DNA from: Ananas comosus
Lineage: Eukaryota > Streptophyta > Magnoliopsida > Poales > Bromeliaceae
NCBI RefSeq assembly: GCF_001540865.1
Contig: NW_017893422.1
Span: 1 to 64,000, forward strand
Length of the DNA: 64,000 nucleotides
Direction of reading: 5' to 3'
The position numbers and the translations under genes are program-made. The notes beneath the pieces were generated by a model that was not told the DNA's origin, did not search any database, and worked only from the letters and a program-made list of their open reading frames with translations. Positions 34,045-44,777 of this stretch are shown piece after piece; position 1 is the stretch's first letter; every line of letters starts with the position of its first letter.

Positions 34045-37000
34045 GTGATCTGTGGCGGTCCTCATTACCCGCGGCAGTGTTCACGCAGCCGGGGCAGGTG
34101 CTTCTTGTGTGGCCAGGAGGGCCACTTCCAGTCGGACTGCCCGAGGAGCCCATTGCCAGCGCCATCTTCGGCATCTGCACCAGCATCGCTAGGTCCCAGC
34201 CAGGGGACATCTTCTGCGCATCACCAGGCAGGACGGCCGCCAGTTCTGCGACAGGCGGAGGGGTCACGACAGGCCCCAAGCGGGCGCATGTACGCGGCCC
34301 AGACTGAGAAGGCGGCGGCAGCCGAGAATGTGGTCGCAGGTATCATTTTACTTCATGGTATTCGAGTTAGAGCTTTGTTTGATACCGGTGCATCGCATTC
34401 ATTCATTGATCGGCTGTTTGCCGAGCTGCATGGCATCCCACTTGTATCCTTGTTGCATCCGGGACGAGTTACTGTACCTGATCACTCTTTGGATATTCGA
34501 GAGTTTTGCCCCAGTTGCCCTGTTCGGGTTGGAGATTGGATCATGCCCGTGGACTTGTTAGCGTTGCATAAACTTGGAGAGTTTGATGTAGTGTTGGGCA
34601 TGGACTGGTTGACTAAGTACTACGCCAGTATCGAATGCAAAGATCGAACGGTGATTTTTAGAGAGCCAGGGCAGGCGGAGGTTGTGTACCGAGAATGCCA
34701 GAGTTCGCTGTTTGCGATGACGATTAGCTCCTCGCGAGCTAGGCAGCTGATTAGTAGAGGCTGCGTAGCCTACTTGGCTACTGTTGTGTTGCGGGGTGTA
34801 GATGACGCCCCTAGGATTGAGGATATTCCCGTAGTGCGGGAGTTTGGAGATGTGTTTCCAGCGGAGCTACCAGGTATGCCACCTGATAGGGAGATTGAGT
34901 TTGTGGTAGATCTCATTCCCGGGACTACTCCGATCTCAAAGGCGCCCTATAGAATGGCACCAGCAGAACTGAAGGAGCTGAAGGCACAGTTGCAGGATCT
35001 TCTGGACAAGGGTTTTGTGCGACCAAGTGTGTCACCTTGGGGAGCACCGGTCTTATTTGTCAAGAAGAATGATGGATCACTTCGCCTCTGTGTGGATTAT
35101 CGTGAACTTAACAAAGTCACGATCAAGAACAAGTATCCATTGCCGAGGATTGATGATCTATTTGATCAACTCCAGGGATCTTGTGTATATTCCAAGATTG
35201 ACTTGCAGTCGGGATATCACCAGTTGAGAATCAGACCTGAGGATGTGTCGAAGACGGCTTTTAGAACACGGTATGGACATTATGAATTCACCGTTATGCC
35301 GTTTGGGCTTACTAATGCCCCGGCAGCTTTTATGGATCTGATGAACCGTGTTTTCAAGCCTTATTTAGATAGTTTCGTTGTAGTGTTTATCGACGACATC
35401 TTAGTGTATTCCCGGAGTGACGCGGATCACGAGGAACACTTGAGACTTGTACTTCAAGTGCTTCGGGAAAAGAAGCTCTATGCCAAGTTGAAAAAGTGTG
35501 AATTTTGGCTTAGAGAGGTGGCGTTTTTGGGCCATGTGATTTCAGGATCAGGCATAGCCGTGGACCCGAGGAAAATTGAAGCTATCAAGGATTGGCCGAG
35601 GCCGACGAGCGTGACCGAGATACGGAGCTTCATTGGTTTGGCCGGCTACTACCGACGGTTTGTCGAGGGATTTGCTAAGTTATCTACTCCCCTCACAAGA
35701 CTCACGCATAAGGGCACCAAGTTTATTTGGAACGATGCGTGTGAAAGGAGCTTCCAAGAGTTGAAGCAGCGATTGACGACTGCCCCGATCCTTACCTTGC
35801 CGACTACTGGAGCAGGGTATGTGATTTATAGTGATGCTTCCTTTAATGGATTGGGCTGTGTTTTGATGCAGGACGGGAAAGTGATCGCGTATGCATCTCG
35901 CCAATTGAAGGATTATGAAAGGAATTATCCCACTCACGACTTGGAGTTGGCGGCCGTAGTCTTTGCATTGAAGCTATGGCGCCATTACCTCTATGGCGAG
36001 CGATGCGAAGTATATACGGATCACAAGAGCTTAAAATATCTTTTCACTCAGAAGGAGCTGAACTTGAGGCAGCGCAGATGGTTGGAGCTACTCAAGGATT
36101 ATGACTTGACTATACTTTACCACCCGGGCAAGGCTAACGTGGTGGCGGACGCGCTAAGTCGGAAATCGACTGAGAACTTAGCGATGCTTGTGGTTACTCA
36201 ACCGCCGTTGATCGAGCAGATGAAGCGGTTGGAGTTGGAGCTGGTGGCTCCTGATACACCTTTGAGACTGATGACACTGGTGGTGCAACCTACGCTTTTG
36301 GAAAGGATTAAAGAAAAGCAAGCTTCCGACTCGGAGCTGCAAAAGATTCGAGCTAAGATGGTTGATGGTTGCACCGGTGACTTCACTTTAGACGGTGATG
36401 GATTGATGCGTTTCCGCGGACGACTTTGTGTACCGGCGGACTTGGGCATTAAAGAGGACATTCTTCAAGAGGCACACCGAGCACCGTATGCTATACATCC
36501 GGGAGGCACCAAGATGTATAAGGATTTGAAACTACTTTATTGGTGGCCCGGGATGAAAAAGGATGTTGGTGAGTTTCTTGCCAGATGTTTGACTTGCCAA
36601 CAGGTGAAGGCGGAGCACCGAGTTCCTGCGGGAAAATTGCAAAGCCTGCCGATTCCAGTGTGGAAGTGGGAGAAGATCACCATGGATTTCGTGATGGGAT
36701 TGCCTCGCTCACAGGCTGGGCACGACGCAATTTGGGTGATTGTGGATAGATTGACGAAATCGGCGCATTTCATACCTATTCATACTACTTGGACTGGTAA
36801 GAGACTCGCACAGATTTATTTGGATGAGATTGTGCGATTGCACGGGGTACCTACTTCTATAGTATCGGATCGAGACCCACGTTTTGTATCCCACTTTTGG
36901 AAGAGCTTACAGGACGCTCTGGGTACGCGTTTGGACTTCAGTACAGCTTTCCACCCCCCGAGTGACGGGCAGTCGGAGCGTACGATACAGACTCTTGAGG

Positions 37001-37475
37001 ATATGCTTCGAGCCTGCGTGATCGACTTCCAGGGAGGATGGTCGCAGCATCTACCGATGGCCGAGTTTGCTTATAACAACAGTTATCAAGCAAGCATCAA
37101 GATGGCACCATTCGAGGCACTCTATGGACGGAAGTGTAGGTCGCCGCTTCATTGGAGTGAAGTTGGCGAGAGATTGGCCTTAGGCCCAGATGTGCTCCAG
37201 GAAGCAGAGGACAAGGTTCGTATTGCTCGGGAGCGATTGTTGACAGCCCAGAGTAGGCAGAGGAGTTATGCTGATCGGCGTCGACGAGACTTGGAGTTTC
37301 ATATTGGAGACCATGTGTTCTTAAAAGTCTCGCCGACCAAAGGAATTAGAAGATATGGAATCCGCGGTAAGTTGAGCCCCTGATACATTGGACCGTTTGA
37401 GGTTTTGGAACGGATAGGCCCGGTAGTGTATCGACTCGCTCTACCGCCAAACCTATCGGGTGTACACAATGTGTT
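34045..37475 (+). pseudogene. Element B pol: zinc knuckles to integrase, one late stop
   Basis: The longest open frame of the window: 1112 codons from 34045 to a TGA at 37381-37383. Order: CCHC knuckles ([14 protein letters not shown]), protease ([20 protein letters not shown]), RT ([32 protein letters not shown]), RNase H ([27 protein letters not shown]), integrase zinc region and core ([40 protein letters not shown]), and the GPY-type C-terminal module. The TGA replaces the codon that is CGA or AGG in relatives (RxIGP motif). After it the frame continues to the N gap, where the chromodomain would lie. Catalytic residues appear intact. Confidence 0.93.
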
Positions 37476-38055
37476 NNNNNNNNNNNNNNNNNNNNNNNNN
37501 NNNNNNNNNNNNNNNNNNNNNNNNNNNNNNNNNNNNNNNNNNNNNNNNNNNNNNNNNNNNNNNNNNNNNNNNNNNNNNNNNNNNNNNNNNNNNNNNNNNN
37601 NNNNNNNNNNNNNNNNNNNNNNNNNNNNNNNNNNNNNNNNNNNNNNNNNNNNNNNNNNNNNNNNNNNNNNNNNNNNNNNNNNNNNNNNNNNNNNNNNNNN
37701 NNNNNNNNNNNNNNNNNNNNNNNNNNNNNNNNNNNNNNNNNNNNNNNNNNNNNNNNNNNNNNNNNNNNNNNNNNNNNNNNNNNNNNNNNNNNNNNNNNNN
37801 NNNNNNNNNNNNNNNNNNNNNNNNNNNNNNNNNNNNNNNNNNNNNNNNNNNNNNNNNNNNNNNNNNNNNNNNNNNNNNNNNNNNNNNNNNNNNNNNNNNN
37901 NNNNNNNNNNNNNNNNNNNNNNNNNNNNNNNNNNNNNNNNNNNNNNNNNNNNNNNNNNNNNNNNNNNNNNNNNNNNNNNNNNNNNNNNNNNNNNNNNNNN
38001 NNNNNNNNNNNNNNNNNNNNNNNNNNNNNNNNNNNNNNNNNNNNNNNNNNNNNNN
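37476..38055. other. Assembly gap (580 N)
   Basis: This hides the end of B's pol, its PPT and about the first 1.3 kb of its 3' LTR. From the 5' LTR and element C, the missing sequence should be near 2 kb, so the N length is not a real size estimate. Open frames made of X here are meaningless. Confidence 0.95.
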
Positions 38056-38597
38056 CATGTGTGAACCTAGTGGATAGGGCCATTGAGGGACATGGGATGC
38101 ACGTTGGATATCAAATTGCCTAAGTGTCATCAAGGGGCACTAGGCGTAGCAAAAGCTGAAAATTCACATTATGCCTTAAACTAGATCTTCGGGATGCTAG
38201 TGACTATACCATGTTAGAGACATGAGGATTGGATACTTGAGACTTGGACTTTGCTTGCTTGCCATTTGTGCTCATTCGCACATGCTTGTGAGGGTCGCTC
38301 CCTACAAGCCGGCACTCCGGAGTTAGCCTACGCGACTTATGTACGCTCGTGCGGTATTGAGAAGCCTACGGGGTCGAGTGGGACAGACACATTCCATGTG
38401 TAGGAATGTCGAGCTACCACAGGCACTTAGGCGGCACAAGCTGGACTACCTTGGGTGGGTCCCTAATTGGAAATGGAAATCGACACGGTTTGAGAATGAA
38501 CAATCACTACTAGATAGGTTTAGTAGTTGGATTACATTTACATGCATATAACATAGGGTTGAGACTTGTAGCATACCTGACAGTTACCTATTTCTAT
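38056..38597 (+). repeat. Element B 3' LTR, middle part
   Basis: Matches 31289-31828 with five substitutions. It is cut at 38597 by the copia LTR. The remaining part of the LTR is not present in the window. Confidence 0.92.
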
Positions 38598-39179
38598 TGG
38601 CCTAGTGGCCCTAATCGTCTATTAGATTTTGATGATAACAAATAATCACGATTATTGGACTAATCTTTTTATCTTGAGTCTTGTGTTTTAGATCTCTCTA
38701 TCTTCAAAAATGATTCAAGATGGGCAATATTCTAGCACCAAGCTTCACCTCTTGAAGCTGTGTTTGCTTCTTTTGTCAAATAGACAAACTCACTCTCTCC
38801 ATTCTTAATTTGATTAATATTATGCTTATGATTAGAGTGAGAAACTTTGAGTTAAGTTTAAACTATTCATCTTATCACCTTTTAGATCACTTAAACAAAT
38901 TTCTAAATTTATGATTAGGTGAAAAGGACTTTTAAATATTCAAAAATTGCTCAAATTCTGTGTTCTGTAAAGTTGCAATTTCTGGACCCTGTTCTAGGCG
39001 CCCGAAAGTGGATCCGAATCTTTTGAAACCTTTTGGATCCTGCCTGTTTGCTGTTCGGGTGATCCAGAAACACCAAGAATATTTGACTTGACAGGTTGCG
39101 AAAACAGGCGGCGCGAAATCTGGACGCCCAGATTTTATGGAAGTAGCGGCGCACGCAATCTGGGCTGTCTGGCAAGAAA

Positions 39180-39545
39180 GTCAGCACGACTTTCTGGGCG
39201 CCCACAACTTTTGACGGCGCGAATCCAGAAAAACGGCGCATGTCAGAAAAGTTGCCCCTCGAGATCTGGGCGCCCACAACTTTCTGACGGCCCAAATCCA
39301 GAGGAAGCGGGGCCTGTCAGAAAAGCTGTTCCTCGTGTTCTGTGCGCCCACAACTTTTGACGGCCCAGAACTTACGAAGTCAAGAAAAGCTGCGCGTGTC
39401 AGAAAAGCTGTTCCTCGAGATCTGGGCGCCCACAAATTTTTGACGGCCCAAACATACAAAGTCAAGAAAAGCGGCGCACGTGGTCTGACAGGCAGCTGGC
39501 GTGCACAAACTTCTGGGCGCCCGAAAACAGTTTTAGGGCGCCCGA
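39180..39545 (+). repeat. Tandem repeat with GGGCGCCC palindromes in the copia LTR
   Basis: About four diverged units of roughly 70-80 bp, each with CTGGGCGCCCACAACTTTTGACGGC and GTCAGAAAAGCTG. Two further GGGCGCCC sites follow at about 39515 and 39536. The array ends about 35 bp before the TATA box at 39574, the same layout as the gypsy palindrome arrays. Confidence 0.85.
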
Positions 39546-39573
39546 AAGTACAACTGACAGATCTGTCCGAGGC

Positions 39574-39581
39574 TATAAATA
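39574..39581 (+). promoter_or_regulatory. TATA box of the copia LTR
   Basis: TATAAATA in ggctataaatag, within U3 and about 35 bp after the last GGGCGCCC. Transcription would start around 39605-39615, leaving an R-U5 of about 390 bp before the PBS. Confidence 0.8.
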
Positions 39582-40014
39582 GATGGTATTGAGGCCTCAC
39601 TCTGCAGCAACTTGATAGTTCATTTGAGCATAAAAACATCAGTGATCTTAATACTCTTAGCTCTCAATTCTCTCTCTAAACTTGAGTGAAACTTGTAGTG
39701 AGATTTAATCTTGTAAAAAGAGAGAAAAGCAAAGTCTTGAAGCTTGAAAAAGAAGGTGTTGGTGTGAAGGCTTGGTGCTTGCCCGCAAAAGCATCATCTA
39801 GTGGAGATCCAACATTCTCGAGTGTTGAGAAGTTGGCGGGGACGTAGGCAAAGTGCCGAACCTCGAAACAAATTGATCCTGTGCTTTTCGAGTTTGCATT
39901 TCCTTAAACTTCTCTCTTTTATTTGCATCGGGTTTTTAATTGGTTTGATTATTTGGATTTTTATTTTAGAAACCTAATTCACCCCCCTCTTAGGTTGTCA
40001 TTTCGATCCTCAAT

Positions 40015-40026
40015 TGGTATCAGAGC
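40015..40026 (+). other. Copia primer-binding site
   Basis: TGGTATCAGAGC, 14 bp after the LTR end, again initiator-Met tRNA. It is shared by copia and gypsy elements of plants. Confidence 0.93.
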
Positions 40027-40063
40027 GAGGTCTCACATTATTTAGATTAAAATCTAAGTGAGA

Positions 40064-40286
40064 ATGGCATCCACGGGAAAGAATATCGAAGGACAATCTA
40101 TTGTTCGGCCACCATTTTTTGATGGGACCGATTATCCTTTTTGGAAGATTAGAATGAAGATATTCTTTCAATCTCTAGATTTTGATATTTGGGATATAAT
40201 CGAAATTGGTTATATCGCTCCATCAAAATCAAGAGCGGAATGGAATGAAGCCGAAAAATTTCGTTTTCAATTAAATGCTAAAGCTA
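40064..40286 (+). CDS. Copia gag, N-terminal 74 codons (partial)
   Basis: ATG at 40064, MASTGKN..., then PPFFDGTDYPFWKIRMKIFF, the DUF4219/UBN2-type N-terminus of Ty1/copia gag. This W-K-x-R-M pattern after a conserved FDG.NY motif is typical of the family. The frame is open to the N at 40287. Codons past the N belong to element A's LTR and not to this protein. It would form the virus-like particle. It is incomplete because the assembly jumps at the N. Confidence 0.88.
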
Positions 40287-40287
40287 N
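40287..40287. other. Single N marking a large mis-join
   Basis: Left of the N is copia gag; right of it is the last 223 bp of element A's 3' LTR. The rest of the copia element, the end of B's 3' LTR, the end of A's pol and the start of A's 3' LTR should lie between. One N therefore replaces many kilobases. Confidence 0.9.
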
Positions 40288-40510
40288 TATTTCACTCGTA
40301 TATCTTGTGGATTACTTGCTCTTCTTGTTGTTGGCACTGTTTGTGCCCTCGTTGAATGTGTATGTTTAGAGTTTAAAGTCCTGGGTAAATTCTTGTACAC
40401 ATTCTTGTTGTGGAGCATTGGGCGGGCAGGGGAGGTGCTGTCCGTTCGGCGGTCTGTCACCGCGGCCGAACCGTGCCAAATTGGTAGTGGTTTCGGGGCG
40501 GGGCGTGACA
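40288..40510 (+). repeat. Element A 3' LTR, terminal 223 bp
   Basis: Matches 25036-25258 with about four substitutions and ends GCGTGACA. It is followed by taaag (40511-40515), the partner of the duplication at 22577-22581. Confidence 0.95.
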
Positions 40511-41310
40511 TAAAGCATGCATGTTCAGTGTTCTAAAATTCACATAAATCATATTTAACATGAATTTACATTCAAAAATACTTTACAAAAAGTTTAGAAG
40601 GCATAGGGGCCATTTTGTCCTATTTTCATGAAGTCAAACCCACCGATGACAACGAAACCCCTCGGTTGCTCCAACGAGGGTGTCCTCTAGTCTCCTAGCA
40701 CCCTAAGGATGTAGGAACAAGTGTCAAACAAGGCTTACGAACAAGGCTAAGCTCAAACATTAAGCTTCTCTAGCTAGGTTGGAGAAAACTCACCGAAAGC
40801 TAAAGAATCTCTCTCGATCTCCAAAAGGGAATTAGATTCCTTCAAATCCAACCTAAATCAAAGTTCTAAACCAATCAATTTGGTTCCAAAGCCCTCAAAT
40901 CAAAAATTCCCATTTTTTAACCCTAATATGCCAAATCTAGGGTTTGATCTAGTAGAAGCTACCAAAACTTAATCCAAAGAAAAGATTAGGCTTACTAACC
41001 TCACAAAAAGCTCAAAACCAAGCTCCAAGTTCCCTAGGGTTGAAGGTTGATCTCCAAAGAAGCTCCAACCAAGATCTCAAGCTTCTTCAATGGTGGAAAA
41101 CCCACAAAAGCAAGAAAGAGTGGAGAAAAGAGATCAAAACCCACAAAGAAAACCATCAAAAATGGAGAAGAATCTAAAGGGGAGAAGTTCTCACCTATTC
41201 TCCACTGGTCTAGGGCTCAAAAGAGCTCACAAGGGGGCTGGGGTGTGCTTAAATAGAGGTTGCAACAATTGCAAAAACACCCCCCACGAAACAGCCCAGA
41301 ATCTGCATTG

Positions 41311-41466
41311 TGTACCGGTACACGGGAAAGTGTACCGGTACACCTCCTGCGAAACTGCCCAACCCGAGCCTCGGGTTGGCAGAAAATCTATTGTGTACCG
41401 GTACAACCATCAAGGCGTACCCGTACAAAATCTGTACCGGTACAACCATCAAGGCTGTACCGGTAC
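41311..41466 (-). repeat. GTACCGGTAC palindrome array
   Basis: Six TGTACCGGTACA units, one decayed (gtacccgtac), within the right half of the minus-strand solo LTR. The neighbouring GAGCCTCGGGTT segment also recurs beside the arrays at 4042, 52374 and 56831. Confidence 0.9.
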
Positions 41467-41669
41467 ACAGCCTGGCTGAGGCTAATCCGAGAGTACTCCA
41501 ACAATCCAACCTTTTGGAATTTTGGTACAGGTTTAAACCCTCAATTCTCGGGATGCGAGCCATAGGTCGGAACACTGTCTACGACCCTTCAGAAAGTCTG
41601 AAATAGCTCGGCACACAGATCAAACACTCGAACCTCGCGATTTGCAGAGGTCCAGTGTGCTACAGGTGT

Positions 41670-41877
41670 ACTCCGGAGTGTAGACACCACGGAGAGCGGC
41701 CCCGTCATTTGTTCCCTCGGGTGGTAGTGCTAGTAGCCTCCCCCGATAGACGGGAATTGTGGTTTGTGAGATTCGGGGTGAACCAGGAGTACCTCGGGAT
41801 GATTGGGTAAAGGCCAATAGAAAAAAAAATGAATAACAAAGGACATACATGCATTAGATTCATGTATTGAATATCTA
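41670..41877 (+). repeat. Right part of the plus-strand LTR begun at 19676
   Basis: After the ggtgt duplication the outer sequence resumes with actccggagtgtagac, a conserved LTR middle segment. It is cut at 41878 by element D's LTR. Confidence 0.7.
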
Positions 41878-43983
41878 TGTAAGGAAGTAAATTCTCGAAA
41901 TACGAGAGTTGGGCTTCGGTTAGAATCGACTGATTGTCGACTTGGTGTGCTTCGGAAAAGCCGAAGGCATCAAAATGGCCAAGGGTACATTGTTGGGGGT
42001 TTTCGAGAGTTAAAGAATCAAAAATCTGCATACTGCAGCTTTTGAGCTCTCGGGGACCGGTCCCTGATGGGAAAGACCGGTCCCCGAACGCGAAGAATCT
42101 CAGAGATGGGAAAAATCGGCTAAGTCCCAGAAGAGCCGGCTCTCAGGAACCAGTCCCTGCGGGGAGAGTGTAATATATGGAATCTTGGAGTTGCGATGTC
42201 AACTTTGATCTGGGGGATCAAAGAGAGGCTTGAGTTAGTTGGACATCATCCCCGAGTGATTTTGAATGCGTGGGAATGAATTCCGAAAATAAATAAGTGT
42301 TTCGGCACAAATTGGGCGCGAAACGACTTCGAAGGAAAATTGTTGGACTATGAGGTTTCTGTTGATTAAAGTGAGCAAAATAATATAAAATTAAGTGTGA
42401 ATAAAAATGGGGTGAGATACTATTTTTATTAGACTTAAGAGTGTAAAATATAAGTTTGGAATGACTCGTGTTGAAATCGGAGCGAAAACAGAATATTTAG
42501 AATTTTCTGTAAAGAACGGGGCTGATATTTTAGCAGAAAATGAACAGTGTCAGAAAATTATGAAAATTGGAGAATATGTCAGAATTATTTTTATGAGGCT
42601 AGATTTAAAGTTTCATGTTATTCTGACACCCGGAAGATAGAAAATAAAATCCGACTGTTATCTACTAGAGATAACAGTTCGGTAGAGCATTCGGTGACCA
42701 AAAATGGTCGGAACTGAAAGATTAAAATTTTTTTAGTTCTTGTTATATTAAATTGAGTCTGACTGTCAAATTTGAGCTCAAACGGATATTCAGAGGGTTC
42801 AGGCGAAAAGTATCAGATTCTGAATTGAGATCATATTTAATTAAGGCTATTGTAAAGGGTTTATATGCAATTGTTTAGAGCTTATCCATAAAACCCAACC
42901 CTCCACTAGCTACCTGCGTACAGGAAGCTTCTCTCACCCTCTTTTTTTTTTATCTTCTTCTCCTTCTCTCTCTAGAGGACTTGGGTTGAGAGCTTTGGGA
43001 GGGGAATTAAAAGAGAAGTTGAATGGAAACTTGGTGGAATTGGAGAAGATGTAGCTCCAGCCCATGAGGAGCTCAAGTGGCCATGAGTCAAAGTGGGTTA
43101 TCTTGTAATTTCTGGTTGGGGCTTGATGTAAATCTCCTTTAGTACTTGTTTTTGAGGTTCTTATGTGGTTTTCTTGATTGGTTGAGCTTGTAGCTGCCAT
43201 GAAAATCATAGAAAAAGCTTTATGTATCATGTGTGAAGGTTGGCAGATGGGAAGTAGCTTGCTGAAATTTGACAACCTGAGGTAAGGTTGTTATATTCTC
43301 TTGATTAGGATATGTTATTTACCCTAATAAGGATTAAGCTATGGATTCTTAATTGCTAAAGTTAGTAGTTACCATGAGAAACCTAGAGAAAGCCTAGAAT
43401 AGGCCTATACACATTGTGTATAAGAACCTGGCAGGGAAAAGAAAAAAAAATGATGAGTAAATTATAATTCCTGATTAAGGTTGATGAATATACCTTAAAG
43501 TAATTAGTTTTGGAGTAGTAGAGTTCTTGAACTCTAAAACTTTTTAAAAGTTAGAGTTTATGTTATTATGAAAAGGAACTTGGAGAAACCATGTGACAGT
43601 ACATATGAACTTTGGTTAAAAGAGTTATCACGTAAATTTGGGTTAGGGTTTGATATAAAATCCTCTAAACTAATTTGTTTGAAGTTCTTTGGTTGTTAGA
43701 GTTGGTGATACTCTATAGGTTCTTATAGAACCTGTATAGGAAAATTTGTATAGTAATAGGTTAATTGGAACCTAAGCTCGATAATGCACTTTTGTAGGAT
43801 TGAGGTTCTCGCTTGGAAATGATCGTGTATAAACCTAATTGGGGGTAAAGCGAACGCGTTGGTGAAGTCGGTTCAGCAATCCGTCGAGCCTACGCGAAGA
43901 TATCGCCAAAAGGACGTTTTCGGCATCAATTGTCGCGAGCGCGGATCGCGATTCTTGGGAGAGTGCGGGAAGTGGATTTCTCG

Positions 43984-44214
43984 CGTTCCGGTATCAAGTA
44001 AAGGTGGGTTGTGCTTTACCGAAGCGATTAGGTCGCTTCCATGCCAAAGTAATTTATGGTTTTTATTGATGCATATATTTATAGTGGTAGGTTATGAANC
44101 GTTCCGGTATCAAGTAAAGGTGGGTTGTGCTTTACCGAAGCGATTAGGTCGCTTCCATGCCAAAGTAATTTATGGTTTTTATTGATGCATATATTTATAG
44201 TGGTAGGTTATGAA
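43984..44214 (+). other. Exact 115-bp duplication around a single N
   Basis: 43984-44098 and 44100-44214 appear identical and are separated by one N at 44099. It looks like two overlapping contig ends placed side by side without merging, so the LTR is really about 3.57 kb. Confidence 0.92.
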
Positions 44215-44777
44215 TGATGAAATGAAAGCATGAATTGTGATATAGTAGCTAAGTTACCTACCATTGGAATATGCATATGAATATATTGATGATCATATTG
44301 AATGACATATGAATACTGACCTATTATGAACATGCTAGATACATATGAAATAAGTATGAGTCGATAACTCTAGTTGATTAGAAATCTCGACGGTGACAAA
44401 ATAAATGAAAACGTGTAAACTATGATCCTAGGCGTGGATAACTAGGATAATATATAGATTAAGTGGCATGAACCTAGTATTATTAAACATAGGTTGGACA
44501 TGAACCTAGTGTCATTGGATATAGGTCAAGTAAGTAAACCTAGAGTCGAGATCTAGGTGAAATGACATAGAACCTAGCAAGTGAACCTAGGTTATGATGT
44601 ATAGTGAGACTTAGTGTATCTGAACTAAGTTGTGGATTTTAGTGGTATAATGACCACTAGGAAATGATTGATTTAGACCTAGGAAGGTCGACAATATAGG
44701 GTAAGTGTTAAACCCTCAAGTTGTGGAAACAGATTCCGGAATCCCAAGACCTGTGACGACCTTGGTGTCAAGGCTAG

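Larger units (their letters stand above)
29970..38597 (+). mobile_element. Element B: young Tekay-like gypsy retrotransposon inside element A
   Basis: The 5' LTR is 29970-32558, then PBS, gag, pol, a 580-N gap and part of the 3' LTR (38056-38597), where a copia element inserts. It entered A's integrase region; tttca at 29965-29969 is the likely left target duplication, and the right copy is not in the assembly. The compared LTR segments (about 31289-31828 against 38056-38595) differ at 5 of about 540 sites. It is therefore younger than A, as the nesting requires. Confidence 0.92.
38598..40286 (+). mobile_element. Ty1/copia (SIRE/Maximus-like) element, 5' end only
   Basis: LTR 38598-40000 (TGGCCTAGTGGCC... 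to ...GGTTGTCA), PBS 40015-40026 and the beginning of gag to the N at 40287. The TTCACCCCCCTCTTAGG tract just before the LTR end is typical of this copia group. It inserted into element B's 3' LTR. The rest of the element, several kb, is absent. Confidence 0.85.
22582..40510 (+). mobile_element. Element A: Tekay-like gypsy retrotransposon, nested and partly missing
   Basis: The 5' LTR is 22582-25258, followed by PBS, gag and pol to 29969. Pol is interrupted there by element B. The last 223 bp of A's 3' LTR is at 40288-40510. The duplication taaag lies at 22577-22581 and 40511-40515, proving both ends belong to one insertion. The two LTR ends differ at about 4 of 223 sites. The end of pol, the PPT and most of the 3' LTR are absent, apparently lost at the N at 40287. 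Several stops and a frameshift make it non-autonomous. Confidence 0.93.
21188..41664 (-). mobile_element. Solo gypsy LTR, minus orientation, split by element A
   Basis: The left half is 21188-22581 and the right half is 40516-41664, together about 2.54 kb. In reverse complement it starts TGTAGCACACTGG (41664) and ends GGGGCGTGACA (21188). The duplication ggtgt lies at 21183-21187 and 41665-41669, on either side of 20 kb of nested elements. The two halves join in the order of other LTR copies when element A and one taaag are removed. A GTACCGGTAC array is at 41311-41466. Confidence 0.93.

Noticed and set aside
34045..37383. Calling element B an intact autonomous retrotransposon
   Set aside because: Gag is broken, pol has a stop before the chromodomain region, and the 3' end is in a gap.
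37346..38133. Long open frames of 205-245 codons across 37476-38055
   Set aside because: They consist almost wholly of X from the N run.
41311..41466. Vector or linker contamination, since ACCGGT is a cloning site
   Set aside because: Arrays occur in many diverged LTR copies with independent mutations and fixed position, so they belong to the elements.
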